The notes under the pieces: model-generated
What the model saw: only the letters and a program-made list of their open reading frames with translations
What the model was told of the DNA's origin: nothing
Database searches by the model: none
Assembly: GCA_947473125.1 (NCBI GenBank)
Contig: CANJDH010000001.1
Location: 1 to 64,000 of the forward strand
Reading direction: 5' to 3'
From: Burkholderiales bacterium
Lineage (GTDB): Bacteria > Pseudomonadota > Gammaproteobacteria > Burkholderiales > JAEUOS01
Length of the DNA stretch: 64,000 bases
Shown: piece after piece, positions 47,664 to 57,594 of the stretch
Numbering within the stretch: position 1 is the stretch's first letter
How the letters are laid out: every line of letters starts with the position of its first letter
Translations under genes and position numbers: made by a program

Positions 47664-48667
47664 ATACGAACAAGGCGGGTTTCCCGCCGATTCCCCTGCC
47701 GGTCACGGTACTGACCGGATTCCTTGGTGCCGGCAAGACCACCCTGCTCAATTACATCCTCACCGAGCGTCACGGCCATCGGATCGCCGTGATCGAAAAC
47801 GAATTCGGCGAAGTGGCCATCGACAACGACCTGGTGTTGAGCTCTGAAGAGGAAATCTTCACCCTCACCAACGGTTGCATCTGTTGCACCGTAGATGTGC
47901 GCAACGATTTGATCAAGGTGCTCGGCAAACTGCTGCAGCGGCGCGACGAGTTTGATTACATTCTGGTCGAGACCAGCGGCCTGGCCGACCCGACACCGGT
48001 CGCGGCAAGCTTCTTTTACGACAAGTCGCTTGCGCCGCAAGTGAGCCTCGACGCAATCGTGACCCTGGTCGACGCGCGCCACATCGGACAGCACATTCAC
48101 GACCCGCTTCTCGATGGCAGCGACAATCAGGCGGTGGACCAGATCATCGCCGCCGACCGCGTGATCCTGAACAAGATCGACCTTGTGCCCGATGAGGCAG
48201 CATTGGCACGGCTCGAGGCCGACATCCGCAAGCTCAACGGCACGGCCGACATCCTGCGCTCCAGCCATGCGCGCGTCGATCTGCAAAAAATTCTTGGCAT
48301 CGGCGCCTTCGCGCGCGTCAACAACATGACGATGGCGGGGGATTTTCTGGACGACACCTCGCATGCGCACGACCCGACCGTCAGTTCGCTGTCGTTCGTG
48401 TTCAAGCGCAGCTATGACAGCGGGCGACTGAACGATTTTCTGCGCACGCTGACCGGCGCCCAGGGTGATGACATTTTCCGCATCAAGGGCATCATCGGGA
48501 TTGCAGGCGACCCGCGACGGCATGTGCTGCAAGGCGTGCACCGCGTGTTTGAACTGCGCGCCGCCAACCCTTGGAGTGCCGACGGTGTTGAAAGCAAGGT
48601 CGTGCTGATCGGCCGCGGCCTCGATCGCAAGACCATCGGCGAAGGGTTGCTCAAGGCGCTGGCGTGA
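47660..48667 (+). CDS. COG0523 (CobW-family) metallochaperone GTPase
   Basis: A 335-residue G3E GTPase. The P-loop GFLGAGKTT lies at 20-28, the metal-binding C73-I-C75-C76 (NGCICC) follows, then ETSGLADP and NKIDLV as the guanine-specificity motif, and a CobW_C domain at about 240-330. It overlaps the molybdenum hydroxylase gene by 4 nt. A histidine-containing segment DTSHAHD sits before the C-terminal domain. It probably delivers zinc or another metal to a partner in this operon, the amidohydrolase being the best candidate. Confidence 0.93.
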   Translation: MNTNKAGFPPIPLPVTVLTGFLGAGKTTLLNYILTERHGHRIAVIENEFGEVAIDNDLVLSSEEEIFTLTNGCICCTVDVRNDLIKVLGKLLQRRDEFDYILVETSGLADPTPVAASFFYDKSLAPQVSLDAIVTLVDARHIGQHIHDPLLDGSDNQAVDQIIAADRVILNKIDLVPDEAALARLEADIRKLNGTADILRSSHARVDLQKILGIGAFARVNNMTMAGDFLDDTSHAHDPTVSSLSFVFKRSYDSGRLNDFLRTLTGAQGDDIFRIKGIIGIAGDPRRHVLQGVHRVFELRAANPWSADGVESKVVLIGRGLDRKTIGEGLLKALA

Positions 48668-48741
48668 GCAGGCCACTCATCATATGGGCATGAGTCTTGC
48701 TGCTGGATGTTGGTGTTGTCGGGCCTTATGTAGAGGCCATT

Positions 48742-48773
48742 TTGTATACGCCGCACTTGGTTAATGGATACAA
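48742..48773. promoter_or_regulatory. Paired GTATAC-like operator upstream of the ABC ATPase gene
   Basis: TTGTATAC (48742-48749) and GGATACAA (48766-48773) are spaced 22 bp apart in the 169-bp gap. They resemble the pair before puuE (21-bp spacing). TACAAT within the second site could be a -10. The shared arrangement suggests one regulator controls both units. Confidence 0.5.
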
Positions 48774-48836
48774 TTCTCACGAAGTTCCCGATCCATCGCC
48801 AGCGTCCAGGACGCCCCAACCCAGCAGATTGCCGAC

Positions 48837-49619
48837 ATGCCCGCCTTCATTGACTTCAACCAGGTTTGGCTGAAATACAACCCCACGCTCGACTTTGCCA
48901 TCGAGGACGTGAGCGTCTCCATCGCGGAACATGAGTTCATTGCGATCGTAGGCCCGTCGGGGTGCGGCAAGTCGACATTCATGAAACTGGGCACCGGCCT
49001 CAAACCACCGACCAAGGGCACCGTCACGGTGGACGGCAAAGCCGTATCCGGCCCGCTCAAGATCACCGGCATGGCGTTTCAGGCGCCCAACCTACTGCCA
49101 TGGCGCACCACCCTGGACAATGTTCTGTTGCCGCTCGAAATTGTCGAGCCGTATAAATCGAGCTTTCGCGAAAAACGCGCCGAATACGAAGCCCGCGCCA
49201 TGATGCTGATCAATACAGTCGGGCTGGGCGGATGGGAGAGGAAATTCCCCTGGGAATTGTCCGGCGGAATGCAGCAACGCGCCTCGATTTGTCGGGCCCT
49301 GGTGCACGAACCAAAACTGCTGATGCTCGACGAGCCGTTCGGCGCACTCGATGCGTTCACCCGTGAAGAATTGTGGTGCGTGCTGCGCGACCTGCATGCG
49401 GCGAACCCGTTCACCGTGGTGCTGGTGACACACGACCTGCGCGAGGCTACGTTCCTGGCCGATACGGTGTACGTAATGAGCAAGCGGCCGGGGCGCATCC
49501 TGGCCAAGAAGCACATCGACCTGCCGCGCCCGCGCGATATCGAGGTAACGTATTCGGAGCCGTTCTCGCGAATCGTGCACGAACTGCGCGAGCACATCGG
49601 CATGATTCGCAAGTCCTGA
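48837..49619 (+). CDS. ABC transporter ATP-binding protein (SsuB/TauB type)
   Basis: A 260-residue ATPase with Walker A GPSGCGKST, Q-loop AFQAPNLLPWRT, signature LSGGMQQRASICRAL, Walker B LLMLDEPFGALD and the switch histidine in VLVTHDLREA. This subfamily serves nitrate, taurine, sulfonate and NMT1-type importers. It pairs with the permease 27 nt downstream and most likely with the binding protein at 39387. Confidence 0.95.
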   Translation: MPAFIDFNQVWLKYNPTLDFAIEDVSVSIAEHEFIAIVGPSGCGKSTFMKLGTGLKPPTKGTVTVDGKAVSGPLKITGMAFQAPNLLPWRTTLDNVLLPLEIVEPYKSSFREKRAEYEARAMMLINTVGLGGWERKFPWELSGGMQQRASICRALVHEPKLLMLDEPFGALDAFTREELWCVLRDLHAANPFTVVLVTHDLREATFLADTVYVMSKRPGRILAKKHIDLPRPRDIEVTYSEPFSRIVHELREHIGMIRKS

Positions 49620-49646
49620 AACACGGCGCCCATCAAGGACCCAGTG

Positions 49647-50414
49647 ATGCAAAGTTTTTTCGAAAAACATGCCCCGACCCTTCTGACGGTTGCGTTGTTG
49701 CTGGTATGGGAAGGCACATGCCGCATTTTCACGATCGACCCGTTCGTGCTGCCGATGCCTTCGGCGATCTGGGATGCCCTGATTGAATATCGGGGGCCGA
49801 TCTGGGATCACGCGCAGCAGACCTTCTGGACCACCATGGTCGGATTCGCCGTGGCAGTCGTTGTCGGCATCGTGCTCGGCTCCCTGCTGGGCTCTTCGCA
49901 ACTCATCTACCGCGCCTGCTATCCACTGCTGGTTGGGTTCAACTCGATCCCCAAGGCGGCGTTCGTGCCGATTCTGGTGGTGTGGTTCGGCATCGGCTCG
50001 TTGCCCGCCATCATTACCGCCTTTTTGATCTCGTTTTTTCCGATCGTGGTCAACGTGGCAACCGGCCTCGCCACGCTGGAACCCGAGCTTGAAGACGTGT
50101 TGCGCGCGCTCGGTGCGACGCGTTTCGAAATATTGAGGAAAGTCGGACTGCCCCGTTCCATGCCGTTTTTCTTCGCGTCGCTCAAGGTAGCGATCACGCT
50201 TGCCTTTGTCGGCACCGTGGTGTCCGAGATCAGCGCATCGAATGCCGGCATCGGCTATCTCATGATGAGTGCAAGTTCATCCCTCAAGACGGCGCTGATG
50301 TTCGCTGGTGTGATCGTCATATCGATCATGGCAATGGTGATGTACGAACTGTTTGCCTGGATTGAAAAGCGCATGACCGGCTGGGCCCATCGCGGCCAGC
50401 AGTCGAACGCCTGA
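49647..50414 (+). CDS. ABC transporter permease (SsuC/TauC type)
   Basis: A 255-residue inner-membrane protein. ATG 49647 has AAGGA 7 nt upstream; a GTG lies one codon earlier. About six helices and the EAA-like loop ELEDVLRALGATRFEILRKV, which contacts the ATPase. Last gene of the plus-strand catabolic region. Confidence 0.94.
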   Translation: MQSFFEKHAPTLLTVALLLVWEGTCRIFTIDPFVLPMPSAIWDALIEYRGPIWDHAQQTFWTTMVGFAVAVVVGIVLGSLLGSSQLIYRACYPLLVGFNSIPKAAFVPILVVWFGIGSLPAIITAFLISFFPIVVNVATGLATLEPELEDVLRALGATRFEILRKVGLPRSMPFFFASLKVAITLAFVGTVVSEISASNAGIGYLMMSASSSLKTALMFAGVIVISIMAMVMYELFAWIEKRMTGWAHRGQQSNA

Positions 50415-50443
50415 CGGGTGCGCGCTGAGCAGGAATCGCCACA

Positions 50444-50466
50444 AGAATGGCTACAGGAGCCATTCT
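50444..50466. terminator. Hairpin between convergent permease and tyrS genes
   Basis: A perfect 9-bp stem AGAATGGCT/AGCCATTCT with loop ACAGG lies in the 65-bp gap. There is no T-run beside it, so it may be a weak bidirectional terminator or an extragenic palindrome. Confidence 0.45.
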
Positions 50467-50479
50467 CGCAAGTTATTGG

Positions 50480-51715
50480 CTAAGCGCTCAGCACCCGGTG
50501 GTATTTTTTCTTGCCGGCGCGAAGCAGGATTGCACCTTCTTTGAGATCGCTTGCAGCAACCTTGTGCGCGTCATCACCCACCACCACATCGTTGACATAA
50601 GCCCCACCTTGCTGAACCAGACGCCGCGCCTCCCCTTTTGAAGCGGTCAGGCCGCACTCGACAAACAAATCAAGGACGCTGATGCCGTCTGCCAACCTGG
50701 CGCTGGCAATCTCGGTTGACGGCATCGCGCTCAAGTCACCGCCGCCGCCAAATGCCGCGCGCGCGGCGGCACGCGCCTCGTTTGCGGCAACCTCGCCATG
50801 GCACAGCCTGGTCGCCTCAAAAGCCAGAATTTCTTTCGAGGCGTTGAGCCCGGCGCCGGTAGCGACGCCCAACTTCTCGATCTCCTCCATGGGCAAAAAG
50901 GTGAACAGGGCAAGAAACCGGCGCACGTCACGATCGTCGGTGTTGATCCAGTACTGGTAGAACTCGTACGGCGAGGTGCGGCCGACATCAAGCCAGATCG
51001 CGCCTTTCGCGGTCTTGCCCATTTTCTCGCCGCGCGCGGTGGTCAACAACGGAAACGTAATGCAATGCGCCTGCTTGGCGTGCTTTCTGCGAATCAGGTC
51101 CACACCAGCAAGGATGTTGCTCCACTGGTCGTCGCCCCCCATCTGCAGTACGCACTGATGCTTTTCAAACAGCTGGAGGTAGTCGAAGGCTTGCAGCAGC
51201 TGGTAGTTGAATTCAATGAACGAAAGCCCTTCTTCGCGTTCAAGCCTGGCACGATACGCTTCGGCCCGTACCATTTCATTGACGCGAAAGTAACGGCCGA
51301 TATCGCGCAGGAACTCGATGTACTTCAACTCAAGCAGCCAGTCGGCATTGTTGGCGGAGAGCCCCGCTACGCCGTCGAGGGTAAGGTAGCGCTGCAGTTG
51401 TGCGAGGATGCCCACGCCATTGTCGCGAATCGCGTCAATGCTCAACATTTGGCGCATTTCGGTCTTTCCCGACGGATCTCCCACCATTGCGGTGCCACCT
51501 CCAACCAAGCCGAGAGGTATGTGGCCGGCGCGTTGCAGGTGGGCCATGGCCATAATCGGCACCAGAGAGCCGCAATGAAGCGAACTGGCGGTCGGGTCAA
51601 AGCCTATGTAGAACGTCACCTTCTTCTTTTGCAGCAACTCGCGCGTGGCTTCCGCATCGGCGGTCTGTGCGATGAAGCCGCGCTCGGTCAGGGTGTCAAA
51701 TACGTTGGGCAACAT
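50480..51715 (-). CDS. tyrS: Tyrosyl-tRNA synthetase
   Basis: A 411-residue class I synthetase. Tyrosine-site sequence YIGFDPTASSLHCGSLVPIM carries the HIGH-equivalent HCGS. GGDDQWSNILAG is the conserved specificity region, and KMGKTAKGAI is the KMSKS-loop equivalent. A C-terminal S4 RNA-binding domain (LVQQGGAYVNDVVV) ends the protein. The TyrRS-2-like form is common in proteobacteria. It is divergent from the M23 peptidase gene. Confidence 0.98.
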   Translation of the reverse strand: MLPNVFDTLTERGFIAQTADAEATRELLQKKKVTFYIGFDPTASSLHCGSLVPIMAMAHLQRAGHIPLGLVGGGTAMVGDPSGKTEMRQMLSIDAIRDNGVGILAQLQRYLTLDGVAGLSANNADWLLELKYIEFLRDIGRYFRVNEMVRAEAYRARLEREEGLSFIEFNYQLLQAFDYLQLFEKHQCVLQMGGDDQWSNILAGVDLIRRKHAKQAHCITFPLLTTARGEKMGKTAKGAIWLDVGRTSPYEFYQYWINTDDRDVRRFLALFTFLPMEEIEKLGVATGAGLNASKEILAFEATRLCHGEVAANEARAAARAAFGGGGDLSAMPSTEIASARLADGISVLDLFVECGLTASKGEARRLVQQGGAYVNDVVVGDDAHKVAASDLKEGAILLRAGKKKYHRVLSA

Positions 51716-51822
51716 GGAATCCTGCGGGTGGTCTTTGTTATACTTGGCGATTTACAGCATGCCTCATTGACTCCCGACGAGAAGATCGGAAAGAGGCCGC
51801 GCCAATCAGGGAATCAATTCGC

Positions 51823-53148
51823 GTGCAAGCACTGATTTTATCCCGCCTGTCCCCTAAGCAAAAGCGCCAGTTGCGTTTGTGTCTGATTGCATCGGTGATG
51901 TCCGGTGGCGCCTTTGCGACGTTGGGAGTGGTCGGCAGCGAGGCGCCGCAGACGACGGCACTGAGCCAGTCGCTGAAGCTTGGCGAGACCAACGTCGTCA
52001 GCCTGGATGACGAGGATCGCGGCGTTTTTCGCGAGGAACGCGTGTTGCGTGGTGACACGCTCGCGACCGTGCTGGCCCGCCTTGGCGTAAGCGATTCGCA
52101 GGCATTCCAGTATGTCCGGGGCCATCCCGACGCCCGCGCCCTCGCCAATAACCTGCGTCCGGGGCGCGCTTTGCGTGCCGAGACGGATGTTGACGGTACC
52201 CTGGTGAACCTTACTTATTCACTTTCGCCCACTGAGAGCGTCACGATTGCGCGAGACGGCGATACCTTCAGCACCAGCAGAGCCGAACTTCAGGTGGAGC
52301 GGCGCGTCCACATGAAGAGCGCCGAAATCCGCCATTCGCTGTTCGGCGCAGCTGATGCGATTGGATTGCCTGATAGCGTGACCACGCAGGTTGCGGAAAT
52401 CTTCTCCGGCGACATTGATTTTTACAAGGACATCCGCAAGGGAGACCGGTTTCGCGTGGTTTACGAAATGCTGTACCACGAAGGCGAGCTGGTCAAAGCG
52501 GGACGGGTCCTGGCGGCGGAATTCATCAATAACGGCAAGACCTTTGCTGCGGTCTGGTACGACAACCCCCAAGACAAGGAGGCGTCGGGTTACTACACCC
52601 CAGAGGGCAAGAACCTGCGCAAGGCATTCTTGCGCTCACCGCTGGAGTTTTCACGCGTGACCTCCGGCTTTGGCGGGCGCATGCATCCGATCCACAACAC
52701 GTGGAAGCAACACAAAGGCGTCGACTACGGTGCTCCCAGTGGCACCCGCATCAGGGCCACCGGTGATGGCGTGATTGACTTTGTCGGCAAACAGGGCGGT
52801 TATGGAAATGTTGTCGTGGTGCGCCATCAAGGTCGCTACTCCACGCTGTACGCGCACATGAGCGGGTTCGGGCCTGGGATCAAAAAAGGCGCTCGAGTCA
52901 GCCAGGGAGAGCCCGTCGGTTTTGTCGGTCAGACTGGCTGGGCAACGGGGCCGCATTTGCACTATGAGTTCCGCGTTGCAGATGCGGCCGTCAACCCGCT
53001 GACCGTCACGCTCCCTGCAGCATTACCCCTTGATGCGCGACACCTGGCGGATTTCAAAGCCAAGGGCGTTCCGATCGCCACAAGAATGGCGCTGCTGCGC
53101 GAACAGCAAGCCTTTGGGCCCGTTGTTGCTTTGGCCAATTTCGAGTAG
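51823..53148 (+). CDS. M23-family murein endopeptidase with OapA-like domain
   Basis: A 441-residue envelope protein from GTG 51823. An N-terminal membrane anchor or signal (LRLCLIASVMSGGAFATLGVV) is followed by a LysM/OapA-like region (RVLRGDTLATVLARLGVSD) and a lysostaphin-type domain with zinc ligands in GGRMHPIHNTWKQHKGVDYG and the GPHLHYEFRV motif. It cleaves peptide cross-links in murein and resembles MepM/YebA. The pairing with tyrS upstream and anmK downstream is typical of betaproteobacteria. A bactofilin gene lies 1.6 kb away on the opposite strand. Confidence 0.93.
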   Translation: MQALILSRLSPKQKRQLRLCLIASVMSGGAFATLGVVGSEAPQTTALSQSLKLGETNVVSLDDEDRGVFREERVLRGDTLATVLARLGVSDSQAFQYVRGHPDARALANNLRPGRALRAETDVDGTLVNLTYSLSPTESVTIARDGDTFSTSRAELQVERRVHMKSAEIRHSLFGAADAIGLPDSVTTQVAEIFSGDIDFYKDIRKGDRFRVVYEMLYHEGELVKAGRVLAAEFINNGKTFAAVWYDNPQDKEASGYYTPEGKNLRKAFLRSPLEFSRVTSGFGGRMHPIHNTWKQHKGVDYGAPSGTRIRATGDGVIDFVGKQGGYGNVVVVRHQGRYSTLYAHMSGFGPGIKKGARVSQGEPVGFVGQTGWATGPHLHYEFRVADAAVNPLTVTLPAALPLDARHLADFKAKGVPIATRMALLREQQAFGPVVALANFE

Positions 53149-53159
53149 TCAAGTCTCTC

Positions 53160-54275
53160 TTGGGCGCTGCCCGTTCCGATCAGCGGTTGTTCATCGGCCT
53201 GATGTCCGGCACCAGCCTCGATGGCGTGGATGCCGCACTAGTTGATTTTTCGGGTCACATGCCGCAGACGCTGGCTACTCACTACGCGCCGTTCGAAGCG
53301 TCCCTGTGCGCCGAACTGTCGGCGTTGCAGTCGCCCGGGGAGAACGAACTTCATCGAAGTGCACTCGCTTCCAACCAGCTGGTGCGCGCTTATGCGGACG
53401 CCGTCTGCGCCCTGCTGCTGCACGCGGACATTGACGCGAGCGCCGTAGAAGCAGTCGGCGCACACGGACAAACTGTCCGGCATCGGCCCGAACTGGGCTT
53501 TACCCTGCAGTTGAACAATCCTGCGCTGTTGGCCGAGCTGAGCGGCATCGCAGTAGTGGCAGATTTTCGCAGTCGTGACGTTGCGGCCGGTGGTCAGGGT
53601 GCCCCGTTGGTACCTGCGTTCCATCGCGCCGTATTTGGATCCCCTGATCGCAATCGCGTTGTCGTGAACATCGGCGGGATCGCCAACATCAGCTATCTTC
53701 CTGCGCGCGGTGAAACTGCGGGTTTCGACACAGGCCCCGGTAACGTCTTGATGGACTTGTGGATAAGCAGAGTCCTGCGCCGGCCATACGATGCTTCCGG
53801 CGACTGGGCCTCCACTGGTGCGGTACTACCAGAGCTATTGGCGAGATTTATTTCTGAGCCCTATTTTTCCCAGGCGCCGCCAAAAAGCACTGGCCGCGAC
53901 CTGTTTCATGCCGCGTGGCTTGATCAACATTTGACTGGAAATGAAAATGTTGCGGACGTCCAGGCGACCTTGTGTGCATTGTCTGCGCGCACCATCACGA
54001 ATGCCATCAGGCAATGCGCCGATCATGACCTGCCGCTTGAGGGATTTGTCTGCGGTGGCGGAGCGCACAATCGGTTTCTTGCAGGGCTTCTCGCAGATGC
54101 CGCCCCCGATTGCGCTTGGGGACGAACGGACGACCTGGGGGTGCCCGCAGACTGGGTGGAGGCGGTTGCGTTCGCCTGGATGGCCTATCAGTTTATTGAG
54201 CGCAGGCCTGCCAACGCGCCGCAGGTGACCGGCGCCAAGGGCACTCGCCTGCTCGGTGCGATCTACCCCGCCTGA
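53160..54275 (+). CDS. anmK: Anhydro-N-acetylmuramic acid kinase
   Basis: Phosphorylates and opens recycled 1,6-anhydroMurNAc to MurNAc-6-phosphate. Read from TTG 53160 it has 371 residues, matching the family length; no ATG precedes the conserved IGLMSGTSLDGVDAALV motif. Other marks are AHGQTVRHRPE, VNIGGIANISYL and DTGPGNVLMD. It starts 11 nt after the M23 gene and ends at a strong terminator. Confidence 0.96.
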   Translation: MGAARSDQRLFIGLMSGTSLDGVDAALVDFSGHMPQTLATHYAPFEASLCAELSALQSPGENELHRSALASNQLVRAYADAVCALLLHADIDASAVEAVGAHGQTVRHRPELGFTLQLNNPALLAELSGIAVVADFRSRDVAAGGQGAPLVPAFHRAVFGSPDRNRVVVNIGGIANISYLPARGETAGFDTGPGNVLMDLWISRVLRRPYDASGDWASTGAVLPELLARFISEPYFSQAPPKSTGRDLFHAAWLDQHLTGNENVADVQATLCALSARTITNAIRQCADHDLPLEGFVCGGGAHNRFLAGLLADAAPDCAWGRTDDLGVPADWVEAVAFAWMAYQFIERRPANAPQVTGAKGTRLLGAIYPA

Positions 54276-54291
54276 TGCGATCCGGAACGCC

Positions 54292-54327
54292 AAAATGAAA
54301 AAGGCGCCGAAGCGCCTTTTTCATTTT
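54292..54327. terminator. Strong bidirectional Rho-independent terminator
   Basis: A perfect 16-bp inverted repeat (54292-54307 and 54312-54327) with loop CGAA. The GC core GGCGC is flanked by A-runs and T-runs on both sides, so it can stop both anmK and erpA transcripts. Confidence 0.93.
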
Positions 54328-54342
54328 CAAACAATACCCTGT

Positions 54343-54693
54343 TCAAACGGAGAACGATGAGCCGCATCCGCAAGTCGTGGTCGCCTGCGGATTCTTGATG
54401 ACAAACTGTGCGCCCTCGAGATCTTCCTTGTAATCGATTTCGGCCCCCACCAGATACTGGTAGCTCATCGAGTCAATCAGCAGCTTGACGCCATTTTTCT
54501 CCATCGTCGTGTCGTCATCATTGACCGCCTCGTCGAACGTAAAGCCGTACTGGAATCCTGAACAGCCTCCGCCCGTCACAAAGACGCGCAGCTTCAGATC
54601 AGGATTGCCTTCTTCTTCGATCAGGCTCGCCACCTTGTTGGCGGCGCTGTCGGTAAATACAAAAGGCACGGGAAGTTCAACAGCTGCATTCAT
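54343..54693 (-). CDS. erpA: Iron-sulfur cluster insertion protein ErpA
   Basis: This A-type carrier has 116 residues from ATG 54693 (TGGAGAACC upstream; longer starts are not conserved). The three cluster cysteines are C44 ([10 protein letters not shown]), C108 and C110 (TTCGCGSSF). It delivers clusters to proteins such as IspG and respiratory enzymes. Confidence 0.97.
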   Translation of the reverse strand: MNAAVELPVPFVFTDSAANKVASLIEEEGNPDLKLRVFVTGGGCSGFQYGFTFDEAVNDDDTTMEKNGVKLLIDSMSYQYLVGAEIDYKEDLEGAQFVIKNPQATTTCGCGSSFSV

Positions 54694-54774
54694 TTGGTTC
54701 TCCAGACATGGTGGCTCGCTCAAGCCGATTATGGGGGCGAATCCCCATAAATTCAAACCCTTGCTCAATAGGGT

Positions 54775-55188
54775 CTATTTGTTGTTGGCTGCCAATTTCA
54801 GGTTAGCGCGACCTGATTCGGCTCCGACGTGCTCCAGCCTGCCATCCAGCGTCGCGCCAAGGTGGATTTCGATGCTCTTGTAATGCACATCGCCCGCCAC
54901 GCGCGCTTTGGGTTGCAATTCAAGGAACTCGGATACAAAAATCGGGCCTTCGACAACCCCATTGACAACGACATGCGCCGCACGTATCTCTCCCTGGATT
55001 CGCGCAGATTCACTGACGACCAGAGTGCTGTTGGTCACGCCGGAATCCCCCGACGCGACAACATTGCCCCTCACCTGCCCGTCGACCCGCAGGCCACCTG
55101 AAAACACGACATCGCCTTCAATCACCGTGGTGGCACCGATCAAGCTATCGATCGTGCTCTGCGGTTTGCTCGATTTGATTCCGAACAT
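54775..55188 (-). CDS. Bactofilin (polymer-forming cytoskeletal protein)
   Basis: A 137-residue protein whose central beta-helix shows short repeats (VIEGDVVFSGGLRVDGQVRG, AHVVVNGVVEGPIF, VAGDVHYKSIEI). Bactofilins polymerise without nucleotide and place murein enzymes or polysaccharide machinery at chosen membrane sites. The nearby M23 endopeptidase is a natural partner, as in other bactofilin-M23 pairs. The N-terminal MFGIKSSKP lacks a membrane helix. Confidence 0.93.
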   Translation of the reverse strand: MFGIKSSKPQSTIDSLIGATTVIEGDVVFSGGLRVDGQVRGNVVASGDSGVTNSTLVVSESARIQGEIRAAHVVVNGVVEGPIFVSEFLELQPKARVAGDVHYKSIEIHLGATLDGRLEHVGAESGRANLKLAANNK

Positions 55189-55216
55189 GTGACTCTCCTT
55201 GATGCGGCGGCGCGCC

Positions 55217-55990
55217 TCAACCAGCCGGGTTCAAATTGACCGTTTGCGTCGCTTTGACCTTGTCTCCCTCGAGCAGCCTAACTTGAATCTGCTTGGGAAC
55301 GGCCCCTGACGGCAACGCCAACTCTCCCTCCATGCGTTGAAAATAACGAAACTTGACGCGATAATTGTCCGCGCCAATCTCCTCGTTTGAAGGGAGGCGA
55401 ATCATACCACCGTCCGCGGCCCCTCCCTGAGTGAGCTGAAAGTCGATCCGGCCGGAAAATTCAGGCTCCTGGTTGCCTCCCAAAATGCTCCCGGTACGCG
55501 CCCCGCGGGACAACAAAAGTCGATAGCGCATGCGCCCTTTGTCGATTTCCACCTTGAAATTGTTGATGGCAACGCTACCTTCCTTGCGCTCGGCCGCGAC
55601 CATTCCCTCAAACAATGCCAGATCTTCGCGCAATCTGGTGTTTTCCATTTCAAGGGTCTTCACTTGCTCGCCGAGGCGCTGCTGCGCAGTTTGTTCGATC
55701 GACAGCCGGCTGCCGGCTGCATTGTTTTCAGCCTTGAGCTTGGAATTTTCGCTTGAATGCCGCTGCACAGCCACCCGCAACTCAGCCAATTCCTGCTGGA
55801 CTTCATTACGGTCAAATCCGGCGAATTTCCTTCCGGCGTCGTAGATCCAGGCTGCAAGAGCAAGGGATGTCGACATAACCGCGATCCAGAACAGCGCCCG
55901 CCAATACCAGGGGATGTGCGTTCGTACCGCCATTTTTGGCGCAGCGATCGTCATCCGCCGGCGCATGAACCGAAAACGGCGAAAGTCCAT
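55217..55990 (-). CDS. DUF6776-like single-pass membrane protein with coiled coil
   Basis: This 257-residue protein has a basic cytoplasmic start, one transmembrane helix (WYWRALFWIAVMSTSLALAA), a coiled coil at about 60-130 (LKAENNAAGSRLSIEQ, LEMENTRLREDLALFEG) and a beta-rich C-terminal domain. Proteins of this type sit beside bactofilin genes in betaproteobacteria, and a joint envelope role is likely. No enzyme motif is visible. The family name is from memory and moderately sure. Confidence 0.75.
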   Translation of the reverse strand: MDFRRFRFMRRRMTIAAPKMAVRTHIPWYWRALFWIAVMSTSLALAAWIYDAGRKFAGFDRNEVQQELAELRVAVQRHSSENSKLKAENNAAGSRLSIEQTAQQRLGEQVKTLEMENTRLREDLALFEGMVAAERKEGSVAINNFKVEIDKGRMRYRLLLSRGARTGSILGGNQEPEFSGRIDFQLTQGGAADGGMIRLPSNEEIGADNYRVKFRYFQRMEGELALPSGAVPKQIQVRLLEGDKVKATQTVNLNPAG

Positions 55991-56013
55991 CGTCTATTAG
56001 AGCGAGCGCCCGC

Positions 56014-57042
56014 TTACGGCACCAGCCCTATCCCTTCCAGGCCCGTGGTTTCGGGCAATCCGCACATCAGGTTCATTACCTGCACCGCCTGCCCTGCGGC
56101 ACCTTTGGTCAGGTTGTCGATGACGGACAAAATCACCAACGTATCCCCGTTCCCCGGCCGATGCACTGCAAGCCTACAAGTATTCGCGCCGCGCACAGAG
56201 CGGGTATCGGGCGTCGAGCCAGCCGGCATGACATCTACGAAAGGCTCGCCCCGGTAGGCGTCTTCGTAGAGTTTCTGGAAGTCGGCTTCCTTGGTGATCC
56301 GGGCGTAAATCGTCGAGTGAATACCGCGGATCATCGGCGTCAAATGCGGTGTGAATATCAGACCGACCGGTTGGCCCGCAATGCTGGACAGCCCTTGGAC
56401 AATCTCGGGATGGTGCCGGTGACCAGATAGGCCGTAGGCCTTGAAGTTATCGCCAGCTTCGGAAAACAGAGCCCCTATCTCGGCTTTGCGCCCCGCCCCT
56501 GACACGCCGGACTTGCAATCGGCGATCAGGTGCGTCACGTCGATCAGACCCGCCTCCAAGGCTGGCTTCAATCCAAGTTGCACGGAAGTCGGATAGCACC
56601 CCGGCAGGCCAATCACCCGCGCATTGCGGATGGCGCCCCGGTTCACCTCGGGCAGGCCGTACACCGCTTCGGCAAGCAATTCGGGCGCGCTGTGCGGCAT
56701 CTTGTACCATTTCTCAAAGACGGCGGTGTCTTTGAGACGGAAATCTGCAGCAAGGTCGATGACTTTGACACCCGCCTTGACCAACGCCGGGCCCATATTC
56801 ATGGCAACGCCGTGCGGGGTTGCAAAAAACACCACGTCGCAGGCCCCCAAGGTGGCCTCATCGGGCTCCGAGAACGCAAGATTGACTACCCCACGCAATG
56901 ACGGAAACATCTCCGCTACCGGCATGCCGGCCTCCTTGCGCGAGGTAATTGCCGCCAATTCAGCCAGCGGGTGGCGCGCCAACAAGCGCAACAACTCGAC
57001 ACCGGTGTAACCAGTCCCGCCGACAATGCCAATCTTCACCAT
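56014..57042 (-). CDS. argC: N-acetyl-gamma-glutamyl-phosphate reductase
   Basis: This 342-residue enzyme makes N-acetylglutamate semialdehyde in arginine synthesis. It has the NADP motif [19 protein letters not shown], the catalytic cysteine in GLPGCYPTS and the base region GHRHHPEI. The AAGGGG ribosome binding site precedes ATG 57042. It follows the rpsI terminator on the same strand. Confidence 0.97.
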   Translation of the reverse strand: MVKIGIVGGTGYTGVELLRLLARHPLAELAAITSRKEAGMPVAEMFPSLRGVVNLAFSEPDEATLGACDVVFFATPHGVAMNMGPALVKAGVKVIDLAADFRLKDTAVFEKWYKMPHSAPELLAEAVYGLPEVNRGAIRNARVIGLPGCYPTSVQLGLKPALEAGLIDVTHLIADCKSGVSGAGRKAEIGALFSEAGDNFKAYGLSGHRHHPEIVQGLSSIAGQPVGLIFTPHLTPMIRGIHSTIYARITKEADFQKLYEDAYRGEPFVDVMPAGSTPDTRSVRGANTCRLAVHRPGNGDTLVILSVIDNLTKGAAGQAVQVMNLMCGLPETTGLEGIGLVP

Positions 57043-57116
57043 GCTTTACCCCTTCAATGGCGATAGTAACGTGCTTTGCCTATCGACAGAGAGTCTCTGA
57101 ATTCACCTCCATAAAC

Positions 57117-57149
57117 AAAAAGGCCACCTGACAATCCGGCGGCCTTTTT
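57117..57149 (-). terminator. Terminator of the rplM-rpsI operon
   Basis: AAAAAGGCC (57117-57125) pairs with GGCCTTTTT (57141-57149), with further imperfect pairing inside. On the minus strand a T5 run ends the structure, 30 nt after the rpsI stop. Confidence 0.85.
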
Positions 57150-57178
57150 GCTGGAACTCGCGGCCATGGCCGCTGAGC

Positions 57179-57571
57179 TCAACGCTTGGAAAACTGCTTA
57201 CGCCGACGCGCCTTGCGCAAACCGACCTTTTTTCGCTCGACTTCACGTGCATCACGAGTCACCAAGCCAGCCTTCGACAATACCGGCTTCAATGTTGCGT
57301 CGTACTCGACCAAAGCGCGGGTAATGCCGTGCCGCACCGCACCTGCCTGGCCGGACTCCCCACCGCCGTGCACATTGACCTGGATGTCGAAGGTGCCGAT
57401 GTGTTGGGTCAGCTCAAGCGGCTGGCGGACAATCATGCGGCCGGTCTCGCGCGTGAAAAACTCGTCTACCGCCTTTCCGTTCACTACAAACCCCCCATTA
57501 CCGGGCTTCATGAAAACGCGGGCTACTGCCGTCTTGCGACGACCGGTTCCGTAATTCTTGTTATCGATCAT
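57179..57571 (-). CDS. rpsI: 30S ribosomal protein S9
   Basis: This 130-residue protein has the conserved start [14 protein letters not shown], the core [19 protein letters not shown] and the invariant basic tail RRRKQFSKR that reaches the ribosomal P site. It is 23 nt after rplM, the usual pair. Confidence 0.98.
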   Translation of the reverse strand: MIDNKNYGTGRRKTAVARVFMKPGNGGFVVNGKAVDEFFTRETGRMIVRQPLELTQHIGTFDIQVNVHGGGESGQAGAVRHGITRALVEYDATLKPVLSKAGLVTRDAREVERKKVGLRKARRRKQFSKR

Positions 57572-57594
57572 AGTTGCCTCGAGAAACGACCTGA

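Noticed and set aside
50435-53100. 17-bp identical string ATCGCCACAAGAATGGC near 50435 and 53084
   Set aside because: One copy is in the M23 coding sequence and one in a hairpin; a single chance match of this length in 64 kb is not surprising.
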